This document shows, one piece after another, positions 35,670 through 44,738 of a stretch of 64,000 nucleotides of DNA. The stretch is from Gramella sp. MAR_2010_147. GTDB lineage: Bacteria; Bacteroidota; Bacteroidia; Flavobacteriales; Flavobacteriaceae. Position 1 is the stretch's first letter. Each line of letters opens with the position of its first letter. A model generated the notes under the pieces. That model made no database searches. It was not told where the DNA came from and was given only the letters and a program-made list of their open reading frames with translations. The DNA is taken from positions 2,418,001 through 2,482,000 of the forward strand of contig NZ_LT629741.1 of assembly GCF_900105135.1 (NCBI RefSeq), written 5' to 3'. Both the position numbers and the translations under genes were made by a program.

Positions 35670-38486
35670 ATGTATATAAAGGTTGTTTTGGTTTTTCTGG
35701 CGATGCTGGCAGGCATGTCCATGAATTCCCAGCAAATCACCTTAGAAGGTAAGTTTGCAGATGCCTTTACCGAAGTGCCCTTACCACAGGTAAAAGTTTC
35801 AATCGAAAGTCTTTTTTCAGAAACAGTTTCAAATTCTAACGGAGAATTCCGGCTGGAGTTAAATAATATTGCTCCGGGAGAATATATTCTCAAAATTGAT
35901 AAATCCGGTTATCTTCTTAAACGAATTCCTATTAGTATTTCTTCTGAAGATAAACTCATGGAAATTATTCTATTACAACCAGATCCCGCTTTTGAACAGA
36001 TTCATCAAAATACCATCAGCCTTTCAGATGCAGAGTTGCTTTCCGATGAAAGTGAGTTTGATAATATTGCGGGCATTCTACAATCTACTCGCGATGTATT
36101 TCTCAATGCTGCTGCCTTTGATTTTAGTCAGACATTTTTCCGACCGAGAGGTCTTGGGTCAGAATATGGAAAGCTGCTCATAAACGGGCTTGAAATGAAT
36201 AAAATGTTTGATGGCAGACCGCAATGGGCAAATTGGGGAGGTTTGAATGATGTACAGCGCAATCAGGTATTTAATAATGGAATTTCAGCGAATGATTTTC
36301 AATTTGGTGGGCTAGGAGGTACTACCAATATAATGATGCGAGCTTCCAAATATCAAAAAGGAGGGAGGATTTCGTTGGCCGGCTCAAATCGAAGTTATAC
36401 GGGAAGGGTCATGGCTACTTATGCATCCGGGGAAGAGAAAAATGGCTGGTATTATGCAGTTTCTTTGGGAAGAAGATTTGCGGAGGAAGGATATATAGAC
36501 GGGACAGTCTATGATGCAAATTCATTTTTTGTTTCCGTAGAAAAGAAACTGGGAGAGAAGCATTTTCTAAATTTTAGCGGAATCTATACTCCAAATACAC
36601 GTGGACGTTCAGCCGCGATTACTGAAGAAGTACTTGACTTAAAAGGCCGAACTTATAATCCCTATTGGGGTTTGCAAAATGAGGAAATTCGAAATTCCAG
36701 ATTGCGGGAAGTCAAAGAACCAATTTTAATGCTGAACCATTTTGGAGATTTTTCTGAAAAAATAAAACTGAATAGTAGTATTTACTATCAGTTTGGAGAA
36801 ACTTCTAATTCCAGAATAGATTATGGAGGAACGAGCTTAAATATGGCTAATGCACAGCTTAGTTTTGTTGGAGGTGGGGCAAATCCAGATCCATCTTATT
36901 ATCAAAAATTACCTTCTTATTTTCTAAGGTTTGAGAATGCTCAGAATTATGAAGCTGCCTATAGATCCCGGAATGATATTATTACTAACGGACAGCTAGA
37001 TTGGAAATCTCTGTATCAGGCAAATATAATAAACTCCCAGAATTCTATTTATGCGCTTTCTGAAGATGTAAATATGGATAGACAGTTTACGGTGAATTCA
37101 AACCTAAGTTGGGAGCTTCAGAATAATTTAAAACTGAATGCTTCTTTAAGATACCAAAATCTGAAATCTGAAAATTTTGCCAGGATCAAAGATCTTTTAG
37201 GAGGAGAACAATTTCTGGATATCGATGTTTTTGTACAGGATGAAATAGGAGTAGTTTCAGGATTAGCGGCTCAAAGCGATCTATTAAATCAAAATAGATT
37301 GGTTGGGGAAGGAGACAGGTATAAATACGATTATGAAATTGGTGCGGTAGAAACCGAGTTTTTTAGTCAGTTGCAATGGACGTCCAGGCACATAGAACTT
37401 TATCTGGCAGGGAATTTAGAAAAGGTAAATTATCAGAGAACTGGAAAATATCAGAATGGAATTTTTCCCGAGAATTCGCTTGGTTCAAGTGAGATTGCCG
37501 ACTTTTTTAATTTCGGAATAAAATCTGGTGCGGTCTATAAACTTTCAGGTCGGCAGAATCTTGAAATGAATACCGGCTATTTTACGAAAGCTCCCGGTTT
37601 TAGAAATGCCTTTATAAATCCAAGACAGAATAATTTTTTAGTTAATGATATCACTAGCGAAAAAATTCTTACTGGAGATATTTCCTATAGATACAGAGCT
37701 TCATTTCTCAATTTTCGGCTTACCGGATATATTTCTGAAATAAAAGATGTGACAGAAGTCTCCTATTATTATGCTGACGGGCTCTCAGGACTGGAAAGAG
37801 AAAATACAACGGCATTTGTTCAGGAGGTACTTAGTGAGATGGATAAAAAATATTATGGTCTGGAAGTAGGAGCAGAATCCCAGATTACTTCTACGATAAA
37901 ACTGAAATCTGCTTTGGCTCTGGGAGAATATATCTATTCCAATAATCCAAAACTATCTTTAAATTCTGCCTCTTTTCAAGGGAATCTGGATTATGGCAGA
38001 GCTAACCTCAAAAATTATCATTTATCCGGCGGCCCACAAACCGCAGCACAGATCGGGTTTGAATATCGAGATCCGGATTTCTGGTGGTTTGGGGTCACGC
38101 TCAATTATTTCGCAAACGGATTTGTAGATATAAACCCGCTTACCAGAACCGTGAATTTTCAACAGGATTATGACGGGCTTCCTTTACTGGACTATAATCC
38201 TGAAATAGCATCAGAGCTCTTAAGACAAGAAGAGTTTGAGGATTATTTTTTGACAAATATGGTAGGGGGTAAGTCCTGGCGTATTAAAGATAAATACCTC
38301 GGGACTTTTATAAGTCTGAACAATATTTTCGACACTTTTTACAAAAGTGGTGGTTACGAGCAGGCCAGAAATTCAAATTTCAGAAGTTTGAAGGAAGACC
38401 TTGATCGTGATTTACCTCTTTTCTCAAACAAATACTGGTATGGGCAGGGAACTACCTTCTTTGCTAATGTTTATTTAAGGTTTTAA
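35670..38486 (+). CDS. TonB-dependent receptor 2 of the nuclease block
   Basis: A 938-residue outer-membrane transporter. Signal peptide 1-20 (AGMSMNSQ). Carboxypeptidase-regulatory-like domain at about 23-105 (ITLEGKFADAFTEVPLPQVK), plug at about 115-230 (FRPRGLGSEYGKLLINGLEM), then the barrel ending TTFFANVYLRF. It is a paralogue of receptor 1: WANWGGLNDVQRNQ matches WSNWAGLSDVTRTM, and GGPQTAAQIGFEYR matches GTPQTTAGLGVDYE, but it is longer and clearly diverged. The plug lacks the usual strongly conserved PxVxV segment. The DUF5689 lipoprotein follows after 10 bp. Ligand unknown; nuclease products are inferred. Confidence 0.9.
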   Translation: MYIKVVLVFLAMLAGMSMNSQQITLEGKFADAFTEVPLPQVKVSIESLFSETVSNSNGEFRLELNNIAPGEYILKIDKSGYLLKRIPISISSEDKLMEIILLQPDPAFEQIHQNTISLSDAELLSDESEFDNIAGILQSTRDVFLNAAAFDFSQTFFRPRGLGSEYGKLLINGLEMNKMFDGRPQWANWGGLNDVQRNQVFNNGISANDFQFGGLGGTTNIMMRASKYQKGGRISLAGSNRSYTGRVMATYASGEEKNGWYYAVSLGRRFAEEGYIDGTVYDANSFFVSVEKKLGEKHFLNFSGIYTPNTRGRSAAITEEVLDLKGRTYNPYWGLQNEEIRNSRLREVKEPILMLNHFGDFSEKIKLNSSIYYQFGETSNSRIDYGGTSLNMANAQLSFVGGGANPDPSYYQKLPSYFLRFENAQNYEAAYRSRNDIITNGQLDWKSLYQANIINSQNSIYALSEDVNMDRQFTVNSNLSWELQNNLKLNASLRYQNLKSENFARIKDLLGGEQFLDIDVFVQDEIGVVSGLAAQSDLLNQNRLVGEGDRYKYDYEIGAVETEFFSQLQWTSRHIELYLAGNLEKVNYQRTGKYQNGIFPENSLGSSEIADFFNFGIKSGAVYKLSGRQNLEMNTGYFTKAPGFRNAFINPRQNNFLVNDITSEKILTGDISYRYRASFLNFRLTGYISEIKDVTEVSYYYADGLSGLERENTTAFVQEVLSEMDKKYYGLEVGAESQITSTIKLKSALALGEYIYSNNPKLSLNSASFQGNLDYGRANLKNYHLSGGPQTAAQIGFEYRDPDFWWFGVTLNYFANGFVDINPLTRTVNFQQDYDGLPLLDYNPEIASELLRQEEFEDYFLTNMVGGKSWRIKDKYLGTFISLNNIFDTFYKSGGYEQARNSNFRSLKEDLDRDLPLFSNKYWYGQGTTFFANVYLRF

Positions 38487-38496
38487 TCGATAGAAA

Positions 38497-39876
38497 ATGA
38501 AGAATATTAAAATTTTGGGTGTACTGGCAATTTTTACAATGTTGGGTTGTGTGAAGACGGACGATTTTGAATTGCCTGATCTTGAAATTTCGGAAATAGA
38601 GATTGAAGGAAATATTACAAGTATTGCGGCTGTAAAAGGGAATTTCAATTTTGAAACAGAAGCTATTTATACATTTCGGGAAACCGATACCTGGTTTGAA
38701 GCCTATGTGATTTCCAGTGATGCGGGAGGGAACTTTTATAAGGAATTAATTGTTCAGGATAAGGCTTCAAATCCAACTTCTGGAATACATTTATTGTTGG
38801 ATAATAATTCGCTTTTTGATACTTACAATCTGGGAAGGAAGATTTATGTGAAATTAGATGGGTTGAGTCTATGGTATAATAATGGAGTTTTGCAGCTTGG
38901 AATTCAGAATTTAGGAGACGTTGTGGCCATTCCAAATTCTTTGATAGACGATCATATTATCAGGTCTGAAATTACCAAAGAGATTGAAGCTTTACCTATA
39001 GAAATTTCAGACTTTAATCCCGAATTAAAGAATCTATATGTTAGGATTCAGGACGTTCAGTTTGATAGAAATTTAGTAAAAGAAAATCAGTTATTTTCCT
39101 TTGCATCAAATCCTGCAGATCAATACGACGGAGAGCGACAATTAGAAAACTGTGAAACCGGCGAAACCGTTTTGATGAGTACGAGTACGTTTTCTAATTT
39201 TAAATCGCTCCTTATTCCGGGAGGTTCAGGAAGTGTTGAGGGGATTCTTACCCGTAATTTTTATGATGAACATTATGTAATTGTTGTAAATACCCCAGAT
39301 GCTTTACAAATGAATGACGAACGTTGTGATACTGAATATCTGGATTGCGGCGGTAATCAGGAGGAAGCTTCAAAAATTTTATTCGAAGAGAATTTTGACG
39401 GAGTTACTTCCAATACCACTTTAAATTCAAGAGGCTGGACTAATATAAATGTAAGCGGCGGAGAAAAGAAGTTTACACCAACTTTATCTGCAGGCAATAG
39501 AATACTCAGAATTTCAGCGTACAATACGAATGAAAGCCCGTTAGAAGCCTGGCTGGTTACTCCTGAAATTGATTTAAATAATTCAATGGATGAGATTTTG
39601 AGTTTTGATATTCTTTCATCTTATGACAAAGGGCTGATATTGGAGGTTTATATCACTCAGGATTTTACCGGAGATCCACGAACCACAGAATGGATAGAAT
39701 TAGATGCAAACATTCCTTTGGGGCCTTCCAGTTCAAACTCCAGCATCTTTAAAAATTCTAAAATTAATATCTCTTGTCTTGAAGATAAAGTATGGGTAGG
39801 TTTTAGATATCTGGGCTCAACTTTTGACAAGACTACTACTTATGATCTGGATAATATTAGAGTAACCGGGGAATAA
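38497..39876 (+). CDS. DUF5689 lipoprotein with C-terminal jelly-roll (choice-of-anchor J) domain
   Basis: A 459-residue lipoprotein, Cys18 in the lipobox MLGC. Residues about 35-270 match the DUF5689 pattern (FEAYVISSDAGGNFYKELIVQD, GRKIYVKLDGLSLWYNNGVL), which is an OB-fold-like domain often found with secreted nucleases. Residues about 290-459 form a jelly-roll domain (ILFEENFDGVTSNTTLNSRG to TYDLDNIRVTGE) of the DUF5017/choice-of-anchor J type. It follows receptor 2 by 10 bp and is its likely surface partner. A ligand-binding role is inferred from position and domain type. Confidence 0.85.
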   Translation: MKNIKILGVLAIFTMLGCVKTDDFELPDLEISEIEIEGNITSIAAVKGNFNFETEAIYTFRETDTWFEAYVISSDAGGNFYKELIVQDKASNPTSGIHLLLDNNSLFDTYNLGRKIYVKLDGLSLWYNNGVLQLGIQNLGDVVAIPNSLIDDHIIRSEITKEIEALPIEISDFNPELKNLYVRIQDVQFDRNLVKENQLFSFASNPADQYDGERQLENCETGETVLMSTSTFSNFKSLLIPGGSGSVEGILTRNFYDEHYVIVVNTPDALQMNDERCDTEYLDCGGNQEEASKILFEENFDGVTSNTTLNSRGWTNINVSGGEKKFTPTLSAGNRILRISAYNTNESPLEAWLVTPEIDLNNSMDEILSFDILSSYDKGLILEVYITQDFTGDPRTTEWIELDANIPLGPSSSNSSIFKNSKINISCLEDKVWVGFRYLGSTFDKTTTYDLDNIRVTGE

Positions 39877-39906
39877 ATAGAACTAAATATTCTTTTTAAT
39901 TCACAT

Positions 39907-39946
39907 ACCTCCTTAATTATGGATTGTAAATTTTGGAGGTTCTTTT
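39907..39946. terminator. Weak bidirectional terminator between DUF5689 gene and mfd
   Basis: The 6-bp stem acctcc/ggaggt with a 22-nt AT-rich loop that can pair further (aatt/aatt), then tcttttc. It lies between convergent genes. Confidence 0.4.
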
Positions 39947-39970
39947 CCCGGTAATTTCGTAAAGAAAAGA

Positions 39971-42900
39971 TCAGGTGACAACCTCTTCCTTCTTCTCTCT
40001 AAAATCCAGTGGTTGTAAAACTTTCAGCGCTTTTTCAACAGAGGTGATCCTGTCAAAAGTTAGTAAAAGCTTTAAACCGCCGCGGGTTTCCTTCTCCTTC
40101 ATGGTGCAGTTCTGCCGATGGGTTTGGACATACTGGAGAACCCGGGTGAAATTGTTGGTTTGATAGAATCTTGATTTTTGATCAGAAATAAAATAACCTA
40201 CCATTTTGTTCTTTTTCATGATCACCCGTTCCAGACCAATTTTCGCAGCGATCCATTTAATTCTTACTGAGTTTAATAAATCCACGGCCTGTGTGGGTAA
40301 TTCACCAAATCTATCCACCAGATCAGCTTCAAATTTTTGAAGTTCTTCCTCAGTTTTTAGTTCATTCAATTTGGTATATAGATTCAGTCTTTCAGTAATA
40401 TTATTGATGTAATCATCAGGAAATAGCAGTTCGAAATCTGTGTCTATTTGCGTATCCTTGACAAAATCCTTTTGCTCCACATCTTCAGTTTCAGCATACA
40501 GGTCACGGAATTCATTTTCCTTTAATTCCTCTATCGCTTCGTTTAGAATTTTCTGATAGGTATCAAAGCCTATATCATTGATAAATCCACTTTGTTCTCC
40601 TCCCAGTAAATCTCCGGCTCCCCGAATCTCCAGGTCTTTCATGGCAATATTGAATCCACTTCCCAATTCTGAAAATTGTTCGAGAGCAGTAATACGCTTT
40701 CTGGCATCTTCGGTCATTGCGGAATATGGCGGAGTTATAAAATAACAAAATGCTTTTTTATTACTACGGCCTACACGTCCACGCATCTGGTGAAGATCAG
40801 ACAAGCCAAAATTGTTGGCATTATTTATAAAGATGGTATTGGCTTCCGAAACATCAAGTCCACTTTCTACGATCGTGGTAGATACCAGCACGTCAAATTC
40901 ACCATTGATGAAGCTCAGCATTAATTTCTCCAGTTTTTTACCTTCCATCTGGCCGTGTCCCACGCCAATCTTGGCATCGGGAACCAGTCGTTGGATCATC
41001 CCGGCAACTTCTTTAATATTTTCAACCCGGTTATGGATAAAGAAGACCTGTCCCCCTCGCTGGATTTCATAAGAAATAGCATCACGAATGGTCTCTTCTG
41101 AAAATCGAATCACGTGACTTTCTATAGGATAGCGGTTAGGGGGCGGAGTGGTGATCGTAGAAAGATCACGTGCCGCCATCAGGCTAAATTGTAAGGTTCT
41201 TGGAATTGGCGTCGCTGTTAGCGTAAGTGTATCAACATTCTCTTTAATCGTCTTTAATTTATCTTTTACGGCGACACCAAATTTTTGTTCTTCGTCAACC
41301 ACCAATAGGCCAAGGTCTTTAAATTTTACCGCTTTACTTACTAGCTGATGGGTTCCAATAATAATATCAACCTTTCCAGCTTCCAGATCAGCAAGGGTTT
41401 GTTTACGCTCTTTAGCAGTTCTGAATCGATTTAAATAATCAATGCGCACAGGAAAATCTTTTAAACGTTCCGTAAAGGTTTGATGATGCTGAAAAGCAAG
41501 AATGGTGGTAGGCACTAGGATAGCTACCTGTTTATTGTTGTCTACTGCTTTAAAAGCAGCCCTGATGGCAATTTCTGTTTTTCCGAAACCAACATCCCCA
41601 CAAACCAGGCGATCCATAGGACGCTCATTTTCCATGTCTGCTTTTACAGCTGCTGTAGAAGAACTTTGATCTGGTGTATCTTCATACATGAACGAAGCTT
41701 CCAGTTCGTGTTGAAGATAGGAGTCGGGATCAAATTTAAATCCTTTTTCCAATCTTCTTTTTGCATACAATTTTATAAGGTCGTAAGCAATATGCTTAAC
41801 CCGTGCTTTTGTTTTTTTCTTCAGATTTTTCCAGGCATTACTTCCCAGTTTATAGATCTTGGGAGGTTTACCATCTTTTCCGTTGAATTTAGAGATCTTG
41901 TGTAGAGAGTGTATGCTCAGGTATAAAATATCCCTTTCTCCATAGATCAGTTTGATGGCTTCCTGCTTTTTACCTTCTACATCGATCTTCTGAAGTCCGC
42001 CAAACTTTCCAATTCCATGATCTATATGGGTTACATAGTCGCCAACTTCCAGATTGGTTAATTCCTTCAGGGTGATCGCCTGCTTTTTGGCGTATCCATT
42101 TTTTAAATGGAATTTATGATAACGCTCAAAAATCTGGTGATCTGTATAACAAACAGTTTTTGAATCTTCATCAATGAACCCCTGAAACATGGAAAATACA
42201 GGTGTCTGGTATTTTACTTCCTTCTCCTGATCTTCAAAAATATCGTGAAATCGTTTCGCCTGCTGTTCACTTACGCAACAAATGAAATTAGTATATCCTG
42301 CCTCCTGATTTTCAACTAAATTCTCAATTAGTAAATCAAATTGCTTATTAAAGGAAGGTTGCGGCTTGGTGTGGAATTCTATTTTGGTCACGTCAGCCTG
42401 AACTCGTTTCAGGGTCTTTTCATTGGCAGATTCTGAAACAAGTTCAGAATGACGTAAAAAAGATTGGTTGCTTAATTCTACTGAAGTATACTCCAGTAAT
42501 TGTTTTTTAATAAGCTCACCATTACAAAAAAGTTCTTTGGGTTCACTATGTTTTATATCTTCGGAAAGTTTTTCGAATGCTTCCTCTGCTTTTTTGTAAA
42601 GTTTATCTGCCTGGGCTGATAGCAGGTCAAGATTTTTTATAAAAACAATGGTTTTTGCTGAAATATATTTTAGAAAACTCTCTCTAACTTCATCCAAATG
42701 TTTGTTTTCCACATTGGGCATCACAGAGATTTTCTTCTTTTTATCTGTAGAAAGTTGTGTTTCTACATCAAAAGTCCTGATGCTGTCTATTTCATCACCA
42801 AAAAATTCAATTCTGTAAGGTTCATCATGGCTAAAGGAAAAAACATCGATGATCCCTCCACGCACAGAAAATTCTCCCGGCTCGGTCACAAAATCAACTC

Positions 42901-43408
42901 TTTTAAATTGATATTCAAACAGCACCTCATTTACAAAGTCTATAGAAAGTTCGTCACCAATGGCGATTTTCAAGGTACTTTTATCTAATTCCTTTCTGGT
43001 AACTACTTTTTCAAAAAGTGCATCAGGGTAGGTGACTATGAGTGCCGGTTTCTTTCTGGAATTAATTCGGTTTAAAACTTCAGCACGCAACAAAACGTTG
43101 GCATTGTCGGTTTCCTCAATTTGGTAAGGTCTTCTGTAACTTCCAGGATAAAAAAGCACATTTTTCTCACCAACCAACTGTTCAAGATCGTTTAAATAAT
43201 AGGCAGCTTCCTCTTTATCATTAAAGATCATCAGGAAAGGGTGGTCAGATTCCTTAAAAACATCTGCCACTACAAAAGACAGGGCAGAACCAACAAGGCC
43301 TTTAAGATGAATATTAGACAGATTTTTTTGGGAAACGGCAATAGCATTTCGCAGTTCCTGCTGTTGCGGGGACTGTGCAAATTTCTGGGCGATAAGACTT
43401 GTACTCAT
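39971..43408 (-). CDS. mfd: Transcription-repair coupling factor
   Basis: Removes stalled RNA polymerase at lesions and recruits UvrA. I chose ATG 43408 (MSTSLIAQKF), because the ATG at 43432 lies in the promoter; this gives 1145 residues. The N-terminal UvrB-like part has RGGIIDVFSFSHDEPYRIEFFGDE. The CarD-like RNAP-interaction domain has LEVGDYVTHIDHGIGKFGG. The helicase has Walker A GDVGFGKTEIAIRAAFKA (near 603), DEEQ in VVDEEQKFGV, TATPIPRTL and QMRGRVGRS. The C-terminal TRCF domain is complete. Residues 319-339 (RHSELVSES...KRVQAD) are translated from a palindromic repeat element inserted in frame between two conserved parts. Confidence 0.97.
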   Translation of the reverse strand: MSTSLIAQKFAQSPQQQELRNAIAVSQKNLSNIHLKGLVGSALSFVVADVFKESDHPFLMIFNDKEEAAYYLNDLEQLVGEKNVLFYPGSYRRPYQIEETDNANVLLRAEVLNRINSRKKPALIVTYPDALFEKVVTRKELDKSTLKIAIGDELSIDFVNEVLFEYQFKRVDFVTEPGEFSVRGGIIDVFSFSHDEPYRIEFFGDEIDSIRTFDVETQLSTDKKKKISVMPNVENKHLDEVRESFLKYISAKTIVFIKNLDLLSAQADKLYKKAEEAFEKLSEDIKHSEPKELFCNGELIKKQLLEYTSVELSNQSFLRHSELVSESANEKTLKRVQADVTKIEFHTKPQPSFNKQFDLLIENLVENQEAGYTNFICCVSEQQAKRFHDIFEDQEKEVKYQTPVFSMFQGFIDEDSKTVCYTDHQIFERYHKFHLKNGYAKKQAITLKELTNLEVGDYVTHIDHGIGKFGGLQKIDVEGKKQEAIKLIYGERDILYLSIHSLHKISKFNGKDGKPPKIYKLGSNAWKNLKKKTKARVKHIAYDLIKLYAKRRLEKGFKFDPDSYLQHELEASFMYEDTPDQSSSTAAVKADMENERPMDRLVCGDVGFGKTEIAIRAAFKAVDNNKQVAILVPTTILAFQHHQTFTERLKDFPVRIDYLNRFRTAKERKQTLADLEAGKVDIIIGTHQLVSKAVKFKDLGLLVVDEEQKFGVAVKDKLKTIKENVDTLTLTATPIPRTLQFSLMAARDLSTITTPPPNRYPIESHVIRFSEETIRDAISYEIQRGGQVFFIHNRVENIKEVAGMIQRLVPDAKIGVGHGQMEGKKLEKLMLSFINGEFDVLVSTTIVESGLDVSEANTIFINNANNFGLSDLHQMRGRVGRSNKKAFCYFITPPYSAMTEDARKRITALEQFSELGSGFNIAMKDLEIRGAGDLLGGEQSGFINDIGFDTYQKILNEAIEELKENEFRDLYAETEDVEQKDFVKDTQIDTDFELLFPDDYINNITERLNLYTKLNELKTEEELQKFEADLVDRFGELPTQAVDLLNSVRIKWIAAKIGLERVIMKKNKMVGYFISDQKSRFYQTNNFTRVLQYVQTHRQNCTMKEKETRGGLKLLLTFDRITSVEKALKVLQPLDFREKKEEVVT
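42391..42454. repeat. Palindromic REP-like element inserted within mfd
   Basis: Two 27-bp arms (42391-42417 and 42428-42454) are imperfect inverted repeats, 22 of 27 positions matching, with a 10-nt loop. Core words are ctgaact.gtttcag and ctgaaac.agttcag, starting and ending with cgtca/tgacg. It has the form of dispersed palindromic repeats that I recall between genes in many Bacteroidota genomes, but here it is translated. Confidence 0.85.
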
Positions 43409-43413
43409 TACTG

Positions 43414-43444
43414 CAAATATAATTTCATCCAAATTGCCTTACAA
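43414..43444 (-). promoter_or_regulatory. Consensus promoter of mfd, probably giving a leaderless mRNA
   Basis: On the minus strand: TTG (43444-43442), a 20-bp spacer, then tatatttg (43421-43414), a perfect TAnnTTTG box. Only five bases (cagta) separate it from the ATG at 43408, so the transcript should begin at or next to the start codon. Confidence 0.65.
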
Positions 43445-43544
43445 CCAGTTCGTTGATTTTTAACTATTAAATAGCATTGCTCATTTTATAACTTTCATAA
43501 CACAAGAACAGCTTATCAATACCTAACTTCCCGTAAAATTGAAA

Positions 43545-43946
43545 ATGAACAATAAACAGCTCGCTTATTTTCTTGCCAGGCTCACGCTGGGTATCAACTT
43601 TTTTATTCACGGTCTGGTAAGGTTACCTAAAATGGAATCTTTTGCCAATGATGTAGCAAAAGGATTTGAAAATACAATGCTTCCGGAGATTCTGGTATTA
43701 CCAGTTGCTTATGCCATACCTATCGTGGAATTAGTTCTGGGACTTTTTTTAATCTTAGGATTAGTTACCAAAAAAACGTTAACGGGTGCAGCCATCCTTA
43801 TCATCTTTTTGATTGCCGGAAGTGCTTTCAAAGAAGACTGGGGTGCAGTGGGAACACAAATGCTATATGCTTTATACATTTTCTTTCTGTTATTTTATCA
43901 GGAGAATGAGCGCATGGCTATTTATTCAGAAAATAGAAAAGTTTAG
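43545..43946 (+). CDS. DoxX-family membrane protein
   Basis: A 133-residue inner-membrane protein with four hydrophobic segments (about 6-24, 50-66, 72-92, 102-118). FLARLTLGINFFIHGLVRLPK at the N-terminus and LPVAYAIPIVELVLGLFLILG in the middle are typical of the DoxX/DoxD-like family. I chose ATG 43545; a TTG two codons upstream is possible. It begins a three-gene rightward unit with an SDR and a flavoprotein (gaps of 2 and 7 bp), suggesting a shared redox role. In other bacteria DoxX-type proteins are tied to oxidative-stress or thiosulfate handling; the role here is unknown. Confidence 0.85.
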   Translation: MNNKQLAYFLARLTLGINFFIHGLVRLPKMESFANDVAKGFENTMLPEILVLPVAYAIPIVELVLGLFLILGLVTKKTLTGAAILIIFLIAGSAFKEDWGAVGTQMLYALYIFFLLFYQENERMAIYSENRKV

Positions 43947-43948
43947 AA

Positions 43949-44731
43949 ATGGATTTAGAATTAAAGGATAAAAGAGTTTTTATATCAGGTTCTACCAAAG
44001 GAATTGGATTTGCAACTGCAAAGGTCCTGGCGAAAGAAGGAGCAGAGGTGATTATTAATGGGCGATCACAAGATTCGGTTGATAAAGCACTGGAAAAATT
44101 AAAGAATGAGATTTCAGATGCTAAGATCTCCGGTTTTGCCTGTGATTTTTCAAATAAGGAAGAGATCAATAAGCTTATAAAGGAACTTGGCGATCTGGAT
44201 ATATTAATAAATAATGTCGGCATTTTTGGACCGAAGGATTTTGGTGAAATTGCAGATGAGGAATGGCTGGAATTCTACGAAGTTAATGTTATGAGTGGGG
44301 TAAGACTATCCCGTGCATTTTTACCGAAGATGTTAAAACAGGATTGGGGACGAATCATCTTTATTTCAAGTGAAAGTGCTTTGAATATTCCGGTGGAAAT
44401 GATTCACTACGGAATGACCAAAACAGCCCAACTGGCCATTTCCAGAGGACTTGCTGAAATGACCAAGGGCACAAATGTTACTGTAAACAGTGTGCTTCCG
44501 GGACCTACATTTTCAGATGGGGTTCAAAAAATGGTAGAGGCCGAAAATAGTAAGGAAAGGGAAAAAGCAGAAGAGGAATTCTTTGAGAAAGCGAGGCCTA
44601 CATCGTTAATTCAACGTTTTACAGATCCTCAGGAAGTAGCGAATATGATAGCCTATGTAGCCAGTCCCTTATCATCTGCCACAAACGGAGCATCCTTGCG
44701 TGTAGATGGGGGAGTAGTAAAAACAATCTAA
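43949..44731 (+). CDS. Short-chain dehydrogenase/reductase
   Basis: A 260-residue classical SDR. The nucleotide-binding motif is SGSTKGIGFATA (near 14), NNVG is near 89 in place of NNAG, the catalytic serine lies in FISSESA and the Tyr-x3-Lys in IHYGMTKTAQLA. The C-terminal VASPLSSATNGASLRVDGG is the usual end. NADP preference is suggested by NGRSQDSVDKA after the second strand. Substrate unknown. It starts 2 bp after the DoxX-family stop and ends 7 bp before the flavoprotein gene. Confidence 0.93.
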   Translation: MDLELKDKRVFISGSTKGIGFATAKVLAKEGAEVIINGRSQDSVDKALEKLKNEISDAKISGFACDFSNKEEINKLIKELGDLDILINNVGIFGPKDFGEIADEEWLEFYEVNVMSGVRLSRAFLPKMLKQDWGRIIFISSESALNIPVEMIHYGMTKTAQLAISRGLAEMTKGTNVTVNSVLPGPTFSDGVQKMVEAENSKEREKAEEEFFEKARPTSLIQRFTDPQEVANMIAYVASPLSSATNGASLRVDGGVVKTI

Positions 44732-44738
44732 AGAAATT

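Noticed and set aside
39971..43408. Frameshift or pseudogene status of mfd because of the repeat insertion
   Set aside because: The frame is open throughout and all downstream helicase and TRCF motifs are intact.
43409..43432. An upstream ATG for mfd adding eight residues
   Set aside because: These codons overlap the consensus -7 box and the added residues do not resemble Mfd; ATG 43408 fits better.
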